Shown one piece after another: positions 8,611 through 18,500 of a stretch of DNA of 64,000 nucleotides; positions within the stretch are counted from its first letter, which is position 1, and each line of letters starts with the position of its first letter. The stretch lies in the NCBI RefSeq assembly GCF_033095945.1, contig NZ_AP026800.1:1798001-1862000 (forward strand), given 5' to 3'. Position numbers and translations under genes: made by a program. The notes beneath the pieces are model-generated. The model had not been told where the DNA came from and ran no database searches. It saw nothing but the letters and a program-made list of their open reading frames with translations. The DNA comes from Bombiscardovia apis (lineage in GTDB: Bacteria; Actinomycetota; Actinomycetes; Actinomycetales; Bifidobacteriaceae).

Positions 8611-11016
8611 ATGGAAACTTACTCTTTTAGCGCACACATGACAGGCCCAGCGATTAGCGTTAAGACTATGACATTTGAGACACGCTCACTCTCTTCGACG
8701 CCCCGAAAGCCCCGGCAGACGCGCTCGGCGGCCTCTGGCCGCACCAGCGCAGGGCGTGGACGAACAGCAAATTCACGCTCATTGAACGGGAAAAGCGGGG
8801 GCAGCAAGAAACGCCCCGGTAGTTTTGGAAACAAAGCGCCCAAGACTCGCCCAGAGCTCAAGCCCAACGGCAAACCACGCAAACGCCACCGCGTTCTCAA
8901 ATGGACCCTCGGTATCATCGGCGGCCTCATCGTGGCTATGATTGCCGCTTTCGCATACCTATACATCACCACGGAAGTAGTGCCGCCCGAAAAGCAAGCT
9001 CTAGCACAAAAAACTACTGTGTATTTCTCCGACGGAACCACTCCGGTCGGCACATTTGCTGAACAAAATCGCGAGATTATCAACTGTTCCGTTATGCCCA
9101 AATATGTGGGCGACTCGATCGTAGCCTCAGAAAATCGCTCCTTCTATTCAGATTCGGGCATTGACCTCAAGGGCATTGGCCGCGCCCTGCTCAATAACGT
9201 CACCAAGGGCACCCGACAGGGCGGTTCCACCATCACTCAGCAGTACGCAGAACGCTACTATTTGGGCGAAACCACCTCCTACACAGGCAAACTGCGCGAG
9301 GCTATCCTCTCACTCAAAATTACGCAGACCGAAGACAAAGACACGATTCTGTGTAATTACATGAACACCATTTATCTAGGGCGCGGAGCGTACGGCATCC
9401 AAGCAGCTGCGCAGGCCTATTACGGTAAGGATGCTAAAGATTTAAGCATGGCTGAATCAGCTATGCTAGCCGGCATTATTCCCGGGCCTACCATTTGGGA
9501 TCCAGCCGTCAATCCCAAACAGGCCGAATCGCGCTTCCACCGAGTGCTCTCCATCATGCAGGAAGACGGGTATATCACCGCCAAAGAACAGCATGACGCA
9601 CTTATGCCGCAAACCATCGATTATTCTCCGCAAAATGTGTATCAGGGCCCCAACGGCTACCTCTTACGCATGGTGCGCACCGAGCTCAGTTCAGGCAAAC
9701 ATTCGCCCTTCACCGAAGATGAGCTCGATACAGGTGGATACAAAATTATCACCACCATCGACAAAGACAAACAGGACTTGATGAACCAGGTTTCCTCCCC
9801 TACCAACCCGGAGAAACACTTGCCAGAAGGACTGCAAGTGGGTGGCATATCTGTCAATCCCAAAGACGGTTCTATTATTTCTTTCTACGCTGGCGACGAC
9901 TACTTGCAGCATCAGCTCAACAACGTGAGCCAGGCAACCTTCCAAGTGGGCTCAACGATGAAAGTGTTTACCCTCTTGGGCGCTATTCAATCCGGCGTGA
10001 ACCTGAACACAGTCTTTAACGGCAATTCGCCCCGCACATTCCAGTCCGTAGGAAAATCTGTGGCCAACGCAGAGGGCATTAGCTACGGCTATGTGAACCT
10101 GTATTCAGCACTGGCCAACTCGGTCAACACTGCGTTTATGGACTTGAATGAGCACGTAACCGCAAAGAAAACCGCACAAGTAGCACACACGGCTGGCATC
10201 GAAGGCAAAATCGACGACAGCACCACTTTCGATGCCTTGGGCCTTGACGCACTGACCGCTTACGACTTGACTCAGGGCTATCAAACCCTAGCCAACGGCG
10301 GCAAAAAAGTGTCGCTACACTTAGTTGCGCAGGTCAAAGATCCCAAAGACCAAGAACTGTACACGCCTTCAATTACCGGCGAGCAAGTCTTTAACGCCGA
10401 CCAGATAGCGCTCCTACAAAAGGCCATGACTGGTACTGTGCAGTACGGCACCGGCACGCAGGCTAGGGCGGTAGGTAAAACTATCGCTGCCAAGACCGGC
10501 ACCGCAAACGATGATACTGCTGCCGCTATTTCTGGTTTTACGCCCTCAGTGCTCACCACGTTCGGCATCTGGTATCCGGGCGCAGACGGCTCAGCCCAGA
10601 AGATACCGGACTTCGCAGGCTACCCCCACGGTTCGGGCTACCCCACCTACATGTTTACGCAATACATGAAGCAGGCCACGGCGAACACGCCAGACGAAAA
10701 GTTCCCCAACGCCAAAGACGAAGGCAAGGTGGGCGGCCCAGACGGCACTTGGGGTACTGGCCGCGGCTCCTCATATAACTACGGTTACAACAATTACAAC
10801 TACAGCTATAACAACTACAACAAGCAAAATTACGGCAACCAAAGCCTGCAACAGGGCCAAACCAACCAGAACGCTCAGCCCAAGCAGGAGCAGGCTGCAC
10901 CGCAAACCCAGCAGGCCCAGCCGAGCGCCCAACCGCAGCAAAGCGCGCCGGCTCAGCCACAACCCAGTGCCCAACCCGCCCAGCCAGCCCAACCCCAGCA
11001 GTCCTCCGGTCAGTAA
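8611..11016 (+). CDS. Bifunctional class A penicillin-binding protein (transglycosylase/transpeptidase)
   Basis: Polymerises lipid II glycan strands and crosslinks peptides outside the membrane. Order: a basic Ser/Lys/Arg-rich cytoplasmic tail (1-95), one transmembrane helix (about 98-119), the GT51 domain with Glu174 (ENRSF, usually EDRRF) and GGSTITQQY (204-212), and the transpeptidase domain with STMK (448-451), SVN (504-506) and KTGT (628-631). The last 120 residues are a low-complexity tail, first Asn/Tyr-rich (NYNYSYNNYN), then Gln/Pro/Ala-rich; no PASTA domain is present. The start is uncertain: ATGs at 8611, 8638 and 8668 all lack a good ribosome-binding site. It resembles actinobacterial PonA1-type enzymes. 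Confidence 0.92.
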   Translation: METYSFSAHMTGPAISVKTMTFETRSLSSTPRKPRQTRSAASGRTSAGRGRTANSRSLNGKSGGSKKRPGSFGNKAPKTRPELKPNGKPRKRHRVLKWTLGIIGGLIVAMIAAFAYLYITTEVVPPEKQALAQKTTVYFSDGTTPVGTFAEQNREIINCSVMPKYVGDSIVASENRSFYSDSGIDLKGIGRALLNNVTKGTRQGGSTITQQYAERYYLGETTSYTGKLREAILSLKITQTEDKDTILCNYMNTIYLGRGAYGIQAAAQAYYGKDAKDLSMAESAMLAGIIPGPTIWDPAVNPKQAESRFHRVLSIMQEDGYITAKEQHDALMPQTIDYSPQNVYQGPNGYLLRMVRTELSSGKHSPFTEDELDTGGYKIITTIDKDKQDLMNQVSSPTNPEKHLPEGLQVGGISVNPKDGSIISFYAGDDYLQHQLNNVSQATFQVGSTMKVFTLLGAIQSGVNLNTVFNGNSPRTFQSVGKSVANAEGISYGYVNLYSALANSVNTAFMDLNEHVTAKKTAQVAHTAGIEGKIDDSTTFDALGLDALTAYDLTQGYQTLANGGKKVSLHLVAQVKDPKDQELYTPSITGEQVFNADQIALLQKAMTGTVQYGTGTQARAVGKTIAAKTGTANDDTAAAISGFTPSVLTTFGIWYPGADGSAQKIPDFAGYPHGSGYPTYMFTQYMKQATANTPDEKFPNAKDEGKVGGPDGTWGTGRGSSYNYGYNNYNYSYNNYNKQNYGNQSLQQGQTNQNAQPKQEQAAPQTQQAQPSAQPQQSAPAQPQPSAQPAQPAQPQQSSGQ

Positions 11017-11176
11017 ACCGGCCACAAGTCCAAATGAGTAGCACACATTGCCTTGTTTGGAGGCCTGTTCACGCTGTGGCGAATCATACGATTGAGACTT
11101 CGCGGCTGGTAGTTGCGGCGTAGCATTGCTTATAAGCGCACATGGACGTGTGCACTGAGTAGTGAAGGAGGCAGGT

Positions 11177-11410
11177 ATGGCTCAGCCAGCAGTTGAAACT
11201 TACTATGAGGACGGCAAGTGGAAGATCAAGGTCGAGGGCAAGGAACGCGCTTCTAAGACCTTCGAGACTAAAGCGGAAGCACAGGCTGCGGGGCGAGAAC
11301 GAGCTATGGAGCTTCATACTGAGCACGTTATTCGCAATATGGACGGCAAAATCAGCGAGAAGAACTCTTACGGCAACGATCCACGCCCACCCAAAGGTTC
11401 TCGCGGTTGA
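11177..11410 (+). CDS. DUF2188 family small protein
   Basis: 77 residues. The ATG at 11177 follows GAAGGAGG at ideal spacing. The pattern WKIKVEGKERASKTFETKAEAQAAGRE matches my recollection of DUF2188 proteins (broken here for brevity: WKIKVEG then AEAQAAGRE), short proteins of unknown function found in many bacteria. It ends in a basic HPPKGSRG-like tail (DPRPPKGSRG). It stands alone on the plus strand with its own terminator. No biochemical role can be assigned. Confidence 0.75.
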   Translation: MAQPAVETYYEDGKWKIKVEGKERASKTFETKAEAQAAGRERAMELHTEHVIRNMDGKISEKNSYGNDPRPPKGSRG

Positions 11411-11441
11411 GATTTCGCCAGCAAGACCTTTGAGCAGTCAC

Positions 11442-11477
11442 AGTCGGCACGGACAGGGGAAGCCGGGCCGACTTTTT
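11442..11477 (+). terminator. Intrinsic terminator after the DUF2188 gene
   Basis: AGTCGGC (11442-11448) pairs with GCCGACT (11467-11473), followed by TTTTG. It lies 31 bases past the stop. Confidence 0.8.
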
Positions 11478-11553
11478 GTTTGTAGAAGTTGCCTTATACA
11501 GCTCCTAGAGAGAAAGCGTTGAAACTACCAAACTTAGACAGACGGCAGGGAAC

Positions 11554-12270
11554 TCAGTTGGGGAGGCTTTGCTCGCTGATTGATTCCACGATTCCGGTGG
11601 CTGGCCAGTAGTTGATGGTGAGAGGGCCATGGGCGAGAGAGTCTTTGAGCTGGTTGTGGGTGCTAGGACTTACGCGGTATTCTTTGACGTTTGCGCCTTC
11701 ACCGAGGGTTCGTACTAGATAGTGGGTCGTACTATAACGACCGCCGGTACGCTCGATTTTCACTGTCCAAACCGTTGACGACACCGTTTGGAGTCCGGAG
11801 ACCATATCGCTTGCGCAGTTGTAGCAAACGCGACCGCCAAATAATAAGCAAATCGGGGCAAGGATGAAGGCTAAACACAGGATCAGGCGCCCCGGCTGCA
11901 CAGCCACATTCTCCGCCTGGCGCGTCTCTCGACGTGAGCGCCACCCTTTTACAAACCACCAATATGTGAAAATACCCGCTGCGATGCACACTATCCCAAA
12001 GACAATCTGAGCGCACAAGGCAGGCCAGCCCTCAGCTAAGTAACCGAGCGAATACGCAATCACCGCTATGACGAAAATCGCAATACCCAAGTACGAGACC
12101 TTGCCGAACCAACCTGTGGAATGCTTCTTGCTCTTTTTGTTGCGGCGCTGACTCGGACGCTGACTCGGACGCAGTCTCGAGAGCTGGAGTCCGCGCTTTT
12201 TAGGTTCAAACACTTCCCATGTGTCACTTTTGGGAGGCTCTTCGTTAAGTTCTATATTGGATGTGCGCAT
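11554..12270 (-). CDS. Hypothetical membrane protein, DUF3592-like architecture
   Basis: 238 residues. A basic, Arg/Gln-rich cytoplasmic N-terminus (with a repeated RPSQ word) is followed by three hydrophobic segments (about 58-76, 84-105 and 128-147), then a soluble domain of about 80 residues containing TTHYLVRTLG and INYWPATGIVES. The layout of helices plus a small beta domain with a P-x-G/NYWP-type ending recalls DUF3592 proteins, but this is a guess. The start ATG at 12270 has AAGAGAG upstream. It lies 20 bases downstream of the DUF5701 gene on the same strand, so the two probably form an operon. Confidence 0.6.
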   Translation of the reverse strand: MRTSNIELNEEPPKSDTWEVFEPKKRGLQLSRLRPSQRPSQRRNKKSKKHSTGWFGKVSYLGIAIFVIAVIAYSLGYLAEGWPALCAQIVFGIVCIAAGIFTYWWFVKGWRSRRETRQAENVAVQPGRLILCLAFILAPICLLFGGRVCYNCASDMVSGLQTVSSTVWTVKIERTGGRYSTTHYLVRTLGEGANVKEYRVSPSTHNQLKDSLAHGPLTINYWPATGIVESISEQSLPN

Positions 12271-12290
12271 GGGCTCTCTTTCTTATTCGT

Positions 12291-12911
12291 TTAGCGGAAA
12301 AGTGAAACTCCGCGGCGAGACTGGCAAAAAGCGTTGCCAAGCCAAGTGTGACGGGAATTGGGCCAGACTGAGCCTAAACGGGGAGCATTTTGACTCATCC
12401 AAATACTGGGCACACGACCGTCTGCCGAGCGCGAACCGAGGAGGTTGAAACCGTTCTTTTTGGCCAGCCAATCCGGATGCTGAGTGGCGATGGCCAAGCC
12501 CTCCTCCAGGGTGAGCGGCAGGCAGTCGTCGGAATCGATAAGTTTGCGCGCCACGTCTGGCTCGCGGTTAGTGTAGCGGGTACCGGTGTGGGGCTCGACC
12601 ACTATGTAGAAGGGGCCTTCTGGCGGCTCGAATCCGTCTTGCGGCAGGAAGGAGGCGATGTCGCGCGGGGGCATGGTCGTAAAACCAGCCATGCGACCAA
12701 TCGAAGTTCGGGCAATGAGCGACTCGGGCGTGACCAGCTCGCGGGTGGGCACCAAGAGAATTTCAGGGCCCATATCCGCCTGTTTGAGGGCCTGAATCAA
12801 GGGCTGAGCTAGGGCTCGGAACGATGCCTCACTCAAGTCAGCCACGTCCGGATACCCCAAAGCCACAATGCGGTCCAACTGCCGCTGTGCCTCCTCAAAA
12901 GTTGTAGTCAT
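12291..12911 (-). CDS. DUF5701 family protein
   Basis: 206 residues, soluble. The start MTTTFEEAQRQLDRIVALGYP, the middle RYTNREPD and the C-terminal words LTLEEGLAI, SRSADGRVPSIW and HTWLG match what I recall of the actinobacterial DUF5701 family, for which no function is known. The length is normal for that family. It is the first gene of a probable two-gene operon with the membrane protein at 11554-12270 and faces the 600-base gap upstream. Confidence 0.75.
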   Translation of the reverse strand: MTTTFEEAQRQLDRIVALGYPDVADLSEASFRALAQPLIQALKQADMGPEILLVPTRELVTPESLIARTSIGRMAGFTTMPPRDIASFLPQDGFEPPEGPFYIVVEPHTGTRYTNREPDVARKLIDSDDCLPLTLEEGLAIATQHPDWLAKKNGFNLLGSRSADGRVPSIWMSQNAPRLGSVWPNSRHTWLGNAFCQSRRGVSLFR

Positions 12912-13028
12912 ACCTCCCAGTCTAATTCATGTGAGTCACCGAGATGGTTGCGCATTTGACAAGAACGTGTGCACATATATATGAACACGCACAAGGCAGT
13001 AGAAATTATTTATGTCTCAGCGCGAAAT

Positions 13029-13346
13029 CCGGGATATACGCCAAAATGTGTGCGTTTTTCATGGGCTAAGCCCTTCTGCCAGTAGGTGTGAACACTGTTC
13101 GTAAGTGCTGCATCAACCTCTAGCTCATACCGGCCCACCAGTGACTGCTATGCCAAGCTACTAAGAATTACACAATATGCCGCACAAGTATCGTAACAGC
13201 TTCTTAACCCAGTATTTCTGCCAGTTCAGACCACTGAGAAGTCGCACCTGTAACCACCGATCAACACCAGTGCCAAGCAGCCAACCACATCACCAACGAA
13301 ACACTTCCAAGAACCCATATGCACACATTTTGGCGCATATCCCCGG
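13029..13346. repeat. Imperfect inverted repeat with about 26-base arms, 265 bases apart
   Basis: The left arm (13029-13053) contains GATATACGCCAAAATGTGTG. The right arm (13321-13346), read on the minus strand, contains GATATGCGCCAAAATGTGTG. The arms differ by one substitution and one extra G within 25 bases. No transposase frame lies between them. This may be a small non-autonomous element or paired regulatory sites. Confidence 0.65.
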
Positions 13347-13372
13347 CCAAGTCCCCCCGCGGACAAAAATTT

Positions 13373-13414
13373 AGCTCCGGTGACATGAAATCAACCAGCG
13401 GTCATACCGGAGCT
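13373..13414. other. Strong hairpin in the gap downstream of recR
   Basis: AGCTCCGGT (13373-13381) pairs perfectly with ACCGGAGCT (13406-13414) around a 24-base loop, with no T-run on either side. It could be part of an RNA or a weak terminator for recR transcripts. Confidence 0.4.
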
Positions 13415-13512
13415 CTACCTCCTACTATACGAAGGCCCTACCCTAATTCGTAATAGTCCAGCAGAACAACTCCCTTACTCGCTAAAACTACCATTGCGGA
13501 GAAGTTCTTCTC

Positions 13513-14115
13513 TCACACCTCGCTGCGGCCTGTTAGGGCTCGGGCTAGGGTTACTTCGTCGGCGTATTCTAGGTCGGAGCCTACGGGGAGGCCGGAGGCT
13601 AGGCGGGTGAGCTTGAGCTCTAGAGGCCCCAGGAGTCGGCTCAGGTAGGTGGTGGTGGCTTCGCCTTCGATGTTGGGGTCTAAGGCCATGATGACTTCTT
13701 TGACCTCGTCGGTCTTGAGGCGGTCAAGTAGGCCGGGAATGCGCAAGTCGGAAGGCCCCACGTTGGCCATGGGGTTGATAGCGCCGCCGAGCACATGGTA
13801 GAGGCCCCGGTATTCGCGGGTGCGCTCGATGCTCATTACATCTTTCGGCTCTTCTACCACGCAGATGAGCGAGCGGTCGCGGCGGGGGTCCTCGCAGATT
13901 GGGCAGGGGCTCGTCTCGCACACATTGCCGCAAATCTCGCAGAAGCGTACCTTGGCCTTAGCCGTTATTACCGCGTCGGCGAGCTCTTGCGCTTCCTGCT
14001 CGTCGGCTCCCAAAATGTAGAAGGCTATACGTTGAGCGCCTTTGGGGCCAATACCGGGCAGGCGGGCGAATGAGTCGATGAGCTGCTGGATTGCACCATC
14101 ATAAGCTACTGCCAT
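13513..14115 (-). CDS. recR: Recombination mediator protein RecR
   Basis: Acts with RecO/RecF in loading RecA at gaps during recombinational repair. 200 residues, the standard length. It begins with the HhH-type region ([17 protein letters not shown]), then a four-cysteine zinc finger ([12 protein letters not shown]), then the Toprim domain ([18 protein letters not shown]). The ATG overlaps the dnaX stop by one base (TAATG), so the two are translationally coupled, as in many bacteria. Confidence 0.97.
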   Translation of the reverse strand: MAVAYDGAIQQLIDSFARLPGIGPKGAQRIAFYILGADEQEAQELADAVITAKAKVRFCEICGNVCETSPCPICEDPRRDRSLICVVEEPKDVMSIERTREYRGLYHVLGGAINPMANVGPSDLRIPGLLDRLKTDEVKEVIMALDPNIEGEATTTYLSRLLGPLELKLTRLASGLPVGSDLEYADEVTLARALTGRSEV

Positions 14116-16865
14116 TAGTCGTCTAATCCTTGCTGCCGCTTGTGTTTATTGGCATTAAGTGGGTTCTTCGGGTCGTCGGCAGCCAAATCTTCTACATGCT
14201 TGACCCTAAACATCTGCGAAAGTTCTTCGGGCCCCATCAACGAGTCTGCGCCTTGGCGAGCATCGTCGAGCGAATACGAATCTTCCTCGGCAGACACTTC
14301 CGGCACAGCGGGCGTCTGACGCGTGGCTGCAAAACCACTATTATGCACCACTTGCTGACCGCCATCTGCCGACTGAGCTACAGGCGAAGCCTCGGCAACT
14401 ACCGAATCAGCCTGGGCCTCTTGCGCCTCCTGTTCTGCAGGCTGGGCAGCGCCCACGGCAGCATCTTCTTCCGGAACCGGCGAAGCAGGAGCTGCGGCAG
14501 CGCTCACAGGCGCAATCTGCCCATCTGGCTGAGCCCAAGGATCGTCTTGGTCGCTCATGTCTGGCAAGCCCATTTTCTTAGTCTTGCGCTCTTCTTCAGC
14601 CTCTTCCTGGTCTACAGAAGGCTGAAGTTGGCCCGCCTGCTGCGTTGGCCCCAAATTCACCGTTTTTGCCGGCTGTGGGTGCGCCCAAGGGTCGTCGTCA
14701 TCGAGCTCGTCCGGCTTGACATACGATTCTGTGGAAGCAAAGCCAGCAGCTGGAAGCGGTTGCGAGCTAGGCGCAGGCCCGCCCGTCGCTTCGCCCTCAT
14801 CTTCCTGAGGCTTACCGGCGCCAGCAGCAGGTTCACCACTATCACCACTATCACCAGTACCGGCAGCACCAGCAGTACCCGCAACTACGGCCGATTCGCT
14901 GGGTGCAGAGGCGGGGTGATGCTCGTCGGAGTCAGCAGCAGCTTCGCTCGAAGAGTCGCTTGCTGCTGAACTCTCGGCTCCAGAACGCTGACCGTGAGCC
15001 CTTCCCTTAGCTTGCTCAGCAGTATTGGAAGCAGCATCGGAGGCGGTATGAGGAGCCACACCTTGCCCCAAGTTCATAGCCGACATATTGGCCCGAGCTA
15101 GAGCAATCTGCTTCTTCACTTCCGACCGGCGCTCAGGGCTCATGCGGGCCACTGATTCAACCTTCTCACCATTGGCAGCCACTCCTGAGGGAGCAATCAT
15201 CGTCTCTGGCCCAAACTCTTGACGAGCACGCGCCATCACAATGTTAGGAATCTTCGTCTCGCCCTCGACCGACCGCGAGGCCACGGCAAGTGCGAATGCG
15301 TGCTGACTGAGTGGCTGGTCAAAGGTCATAGCTAAGACCGGCCGACCCTTGGCATTACGCCCCAAGGAAACATTCGGCACCTTGCTTCGCACCACGTATT
15401 CCTGCACCCCGTCTGGCAGCGCAGCTACGAGAGCATCCCAACGCTGGTCGAGCGTCATATTCTCGTGCCCGTTGCCAGCAGCCGATTGTTCTGCCTGCTC
15501 GGAAGCAGCAGTAGGAGCCGACGCCGGAGCTTTGTTGGGAGCAGCGGCAGGAGCTGGTGATTGAGTAGGCTGCGCAACCGGTGCCTGTTGTGGCTGCGCA
15601 GGCTTTGCTTGATTTTGTCCACTATTACCAGCGGGCGCAGCGGCAGCAGCAGGCCCATTCGCCCTACGAGCTCCCACGAATCCGCCTTGAGATCCGCCGG
15701 CAGGACCAGCAGCCGCATTACCACCCTGCTGAGGCCCAGCCGCCACTTGCTGCACCATCTCAGATTCGGGCACCAACAGGCGCGCAGCTAAGAGTTCCAA
15801 GCGCATTCTGGGAGAAGTCGCTCCAGACATCGAAGCCAGAGCATCGTTGACAATGTCTGCAATTCGAGTCAGGCGCCCCAGCCCGAAAGCCTGAGCCTGG
15901 CGCTGCAAGTCGTCAACATTTTCCGCCTCGCTGTCTTCACTCAGCGAGCTTTCGGCAGACTGCCCAGCCAAGAGCAAAACCAGCAAGTCGCGCAAGCGTT
16001 GCAACAAGTCTTCCACAAAGCGCTTGGGCTCAAAACCGCCCACAACTACCTTTTGCACCACCCCGTAGAGCTTAGGCCCATCGGTATCAATTACAGCGTC
16101 GACAGCCTCTCCTATAAGACCTTCGGGCGTATACCCAAGGAGGGCCACGGCAGCGTCGTAAGTAATCGTGCCCTCGTCTGAACCAACCATCAACTGATCC
16201 AAGACGGAGAGCGTATCTCGCACCGAACCGCCGCCAGCACGCATAGCCAAGGTCAGCACGCCAGGCTCGGCCTTAATCTTCTCGTCTGCGCAAATCTGCT
16301 CAAGATAGGGCCCCATCACCTCTTGCGGCACCAGCCGGAAGGGATAGTGGTGGGTACGCGAGCGGATAGTACCGATAACCTTGTCTGGCTCGGTGGTGGC
16401 AAACATGAACATCACATGCTCAGGCGGCTCTTCCACAATCTTCAGCAGCGCGTTAAAGCCCTGCTGGGTGACCATGTGTGCCTCGTCGAGGATAAAAATC
16501 TTGAAGCGGTCGCGAACTGGCGCAAAACCGGCTCTTTCGCGCAGTTCTCGGGCATCGTCAACGCCGTTATGGCTGGCAGCATCAATCTCTACAACGTCGA
16601 TGGAACCAGGGCCGCCAGTGGCCAAATCGCGGCAGCTTTCGCACTCCCCGCAAGGATGGCTGGTGGGCCCTTGAGCACAGTTAATACAGCGCGCAAAGAT
16701 ACGAGCGCTTGAAGTCTTACCGCAGCCCCTCGGCCCAGAAAAGAGGTAAGCATGCGTGAGCTTACCCTGATCCAAGGCGCGAGAAAGCGGTACGGTGACT
16801 TGCTTTTGCCCAATGACTCCGTCGAACGTGTCTGGGCGATACCGCCGATACAGTGCTAATGCCAT
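14115..16865 (-). CDS. dnaX: DNA polymerase III subunit gamma/tau
   Basis: Clamp-loader ATPase that links the polymerase and the helicase at the replication fork. Walker [10 protein letters not shown] (about residues 44-52), the four-cysteine zinc module (CINC, CGECESC), DEAH-type Walker B ILDEAHM and a sensor word TIRSRTHHY are all present in the first 200 residues. After about residue 360 there is a long Ala/Gln/Pro/Glu-rich tail, interrupted by a short folded-looking block (about 470-560, [19 protein letters not shown]). At 916 residues it is long because of this tail. I saw no A-rich slippery site for producing a short gamma form. Confidence 0.96.
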   Translation of the reverse strand: MALALYRRYRPDTFDGVIGQKQVTVPLSRALDQGKLTHAYLFSGPRGCGKTSSARIFARCINCAQGPTSHPCGECESCRDLATGGPGSIDVVEIDAASHNGVDDARELRERAGFAPVRDRFKIFILDEAHMVTQQGFNALLKIVEEPPEHVMFMFATTEPDKVIGTIRSRTHHYPFRLVPQEVMGPYLEQICADEKIKAEPGVLTLAMRAGGGSVRDTLSVLDQLMVGSDEGTITYDAAVALLGYTPEGLIGEAVDAVIDTDGPKLYGVVQKVVVGGFEPKRFVEDLLQRLRDLLVLLLAGQSAESSLSEDSEAENVDDLQRQAQAFGLGRLTRIADIVNDALASMSGATSPRMRLELLAARLLVPESEMVQQVAAGPQQGGNAAAGPAGGSQGGFVGARRANGPAAAAAPAGNSGQNQAKPAQPQQAPVAQPTQSPAPAAAPNKAPASAPTAASEQAEQSAAGNGHENMTLDQRWDALVAALPDGVQEYVVRSKVPNVSLGRNAKGRPVLAMTFDQPLSQHAFALAVASRSVEGETKIPNIVMARARQEFGPETMIAPSGVAANGEKVESVARMSPERRSEVKKQIALARANMSAMNLGQGVAPHTASDAASNTAEQAKGRAHGQRSGAESSAASDSSSEAAADSDEHHPASAPSESAVVAGTAGAAGTGDSGDSGEPAAGAGKPQEDEGEATGGPAPSSQPLPAAGFASTESYVKPDELDDDDPWAHPQPAKTVNLGPTQQAGQLQPSVDQEEAEEERKTKKMGLPDMSDQDDPWAQPDGQIAPVSAAAAPASPVPEEDAAVGAAQPAEQEAQEAQADSVVAEASPVAQSADGGQQVVHNSGFAATRQTPAVPEVSAEEDSYSLDDARQGADSLMGPEELSQMFRVKHVEDLAADDPKNPLNANKHKRQQGLDD

Positions 16866-16942
16866 ATTCTAAGGCTATCCATTTCTTGAGACACGGGCCT
16901 AGTTGCGCCCGTTTGAGCCGCTAGCTTCTAGCTTACCTTGGC

Positions 16943-17332
16943 TCATGAGCAATCTTGCGGTCCAGCCCGAGATTGAGCCGTAACCTGCGCAGCAAACGGC
17001 ACTTGCGTCGCCACCTGAACTCGAACTTGCACGTCTTGCTCGATGAGCGTACAGGAGACCAGCTCCCCTTTGTTTGCACTAGCTACTGTAGCCGCTTGCA
17101 CGCAGGCAGAAGGAGAACCTTCGTCCACAGCGGACGCAGCAGCTAGTGCGGAAGCATCGGCAGCCGTCCGAGCTCTCGACTGGCAGACCAAAATATTGCC
17201 CGTAATCGCTACTACCGCTAGGCCTATTGCAGCAACCGCGACGAGCATCACGCCCATCATGGTGCCGGAGCCAGCGTCACTCTTGCGCAACCAAGCCGGA
17301 AGGCGTAACCGGGTGCGCGCCCGGCTACTCAT
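16943..17332 (-). CDS. TadE-like protein of the secretion neighbourhood (Rv3655c-type)
   Basis: 129 residues. A basic start is followed by DAGSGTMMGVMLVAVAAIG, a class III signal-like sequence with one transmembrane helix, then an Ala-rich stretch (TAADASALAAASA) and a small exported domain with cysteines. This is the pattern of the 'helicase/secretion neighbourhood' TadE-like family that follows TadE in actinobacterial Tad loci. It overlaps the TadE stop by eight bases. It is probably a minor pilin or assembly protein. Confidence 0.75.
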   Translation of the reverse strand: MSSRARTRLRLPAWLRKSDAGSGTMMGVMLVAVAAIGLAVVAITGNILVCQSRARTAADASALAAASAVDEGSPSACVQAATVASANKGELVSCTLIEQDVQVRVQVATQVPFAAQVTAQSRAGPQDCS

Positions 17333-17774
17333 TGAGCATCCCTACTGCTGAGCCAGAAACTCGGGCCGGAAGTACACCTAGAGGGCCTGAAATAACTGGG
17401 CAGGAGACGGAGACAGTCACAGCTTGGTTGGAACGGTTGAGCGACACTTGAGCGGCAGCACCGGCCACGCGTTGAGCCACGCCGGCAGGGTCACCTCCGC
17501 CCCGGTGGACCACTACTTCGCGCGCTGCGGACCTGGCGGCATCCTGGCAGCTGAGCGACACACTCACCGTTTGCGTGAGCCCCAAAAGCAGGGCGGCCAC
17601 GGCCACTACGGCTGGCAGAATAACGGCGAACTCGGCGGTTACTGCGCCCGAATCTGAGCGCGAGCATGACTGCCAAGCGAAAGCTAAGACCCGCCGCCAG
17701 CACTGCTTTCCAGCCCACCGAGGCTGCCGCTCGCACCCCGCTAGGCTCTTTCGTGCGCTGCATAACTGATTCAT
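17325..17774 (-). CDS. TadE-like pseudopilin
   Basis: 149 residues. The segment SDSGAVTAEFAVILPAVVAVAALLLG is the typical TadE motif: Gly before the cleavage site, Glu five residues into the mature protein, and one transmembrane helix (written in parts: GAVTAEFAVILP). An exported domain of about 80 residues with two cysteines follows. TadE pseudopilins are processed by a prepilin peptidase and needed for Flp pilus assembly. Its ATG lies two bases past the stop of the DUF4244 gene. Confidence 0.82.
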   Translation of the reverse strand: MNQLCSARKSLAGCERQPRWAGKQCWRRVLAFAWQSCSRSDSGAVTAEFAVILPAVVAVAALLLGLTQTVSVSLSCQDAARSAAREVVVHRGGGDPAGVAQRVAGAAAQVSLNRSNQAVTVSVSCPVISGPLGVLPARVSGSAVGMLNE

Positions 17775-17776
17775 AA

Positions 17777-18172
17777 TCAGGCCACACTGAGGGCCCGCTT
17801 AACCAAGCCGAGCAAGAGCTCGCGCGCGGTGCCGGACTTGAGTACAGCCAGCAGGATGCCAGCAAAAGCGGTGGCCGCAATCAACACAACTGCGTATTCT
17901 GCCGTGGCCGCACCAGACTCGGGAGCCGACATGAGCACCTGCACTCTGGTCTCAAACTTGTAGTAAGCGCTGGTAATCGCATTCGCAGTATTGCGGTAGC
18001 GTTGGCGCAGGGCTCGGCTACTACGGCGAGCGCGGTCTGCTATCGCATGCCCCAGTCGTGCACACCTGCCCTGCCGCTTCCCGGCTCCTGCGCTAGTATC
18101 CTGCCCTTCGAGTGGGACGAGCACCTGATTGTGGGTCACGAGGCTGGCGGGGGTGAGTTGTGTCATAGTCAT
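17777..18172 (-). CDS. DUF4244 protein, probable Flp-type pilin of the Tad system
   Basis: 131 residues from the ATG at 18172, which has GAAAGG eight bases upstream. After an unusually long basic leader (about 80 residues) comes SGAATAEYAVVLIAATAFAG, the hydrophobic N-terminal helix of Flp-like pilins with the conserved Glu-Tyr pair, then a short tail. DUF4244 proteins occupy the pilin position in actinobacterial Tad loci. The long leader is odd for a pilin. The first gene after a 328-base gap, it may have its own promoter, as expected for an abundant subunit. Confidence 0.8.
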   Translation of the reverse strand: MTMTQLTPASLVTHNQVLVPLEGQDTSAGAGKRQGRCARLGHAIADRARRSSRALRQRYRNTANAITSAYYKFETRVQVLMSAPESGAATAEYAVVLIAATAFAGILLAVLKSGTARELLLGLVKRALSVA

Positions 18173-18500
18173 GAGAGTTACCTTTCTATACAGCATTGCT
18201 TATGGGAGACTGGCTTGATTCCAGCTCGCTTTCGGCGCTGGCAGCTGTCCTGTCGTGCACCGCATGACTTAACTGTGCCTTGTTTGACGCAAATACCGGG
18301 TGCTTTTTGACCAATGTGGTCGAACGTGAAGAATGTGGACAAAAAATGCGACTTATCCACATACATAGCTCGATTTGATTCGTACTTTTCCACATATATG
18401 GCGCCTTATAAACAAATATGAGAACTATTCTCGATAGCACTGAGGGCAGGGTAGGGCCTAACCTCTAAGTTGCCGGAAATCACTAGTAAGCAGAGAACTA
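18173..18500 (-). promoter_or_regulatory. Intergenic region within the tad cluster with repeated motif and DnaA-like boxes
   Basis: The 328 bases between tadC and the DUF4244 gene contain AATGTGGTCGAACGTG (18313-18328), a further AATGTGG (18332), the box TTATCCACA (18353-18361) and TTTTCCACA (18388-18396). The same 16-base motif followed by TTATCCACA occurs upstream of tadZ. This probably holds the pilin promoter; the meaning of the boxes is inferred only from their sequence. Confidence 0.55.

Larger units (their letters stand above)
12912..13512. other. Gene-free gap of 600 bases upstream of DUF5701 and downstream of recR
   Basis: No convincing coding sequence: the only plus-strand open frame, 13177-13374, has no ribosome-binding site and low-complexity His/Ser content. 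The gap holds a long inverted repeat (13029-13346) and a strong hairpin (13373-13414). I looked for SRP RNA, RNase P RNA and tmRNA signatures and saw none. Confidence 0.6.

Noticed and set aside
12912..13512. Possible SRP RNA, tmRNA or RNase P RNA near recR/dnaX
   Set aside because: SRP RNA genes often sit near dnaX, but the core signatures of these RNAs were not found on either strand.
14115..16865. Programmed frameshift in dnaX to make the short gamma form
   Set aside because: No A-rich slippery heptamer followed by a stem-loop was seen in the linker region.
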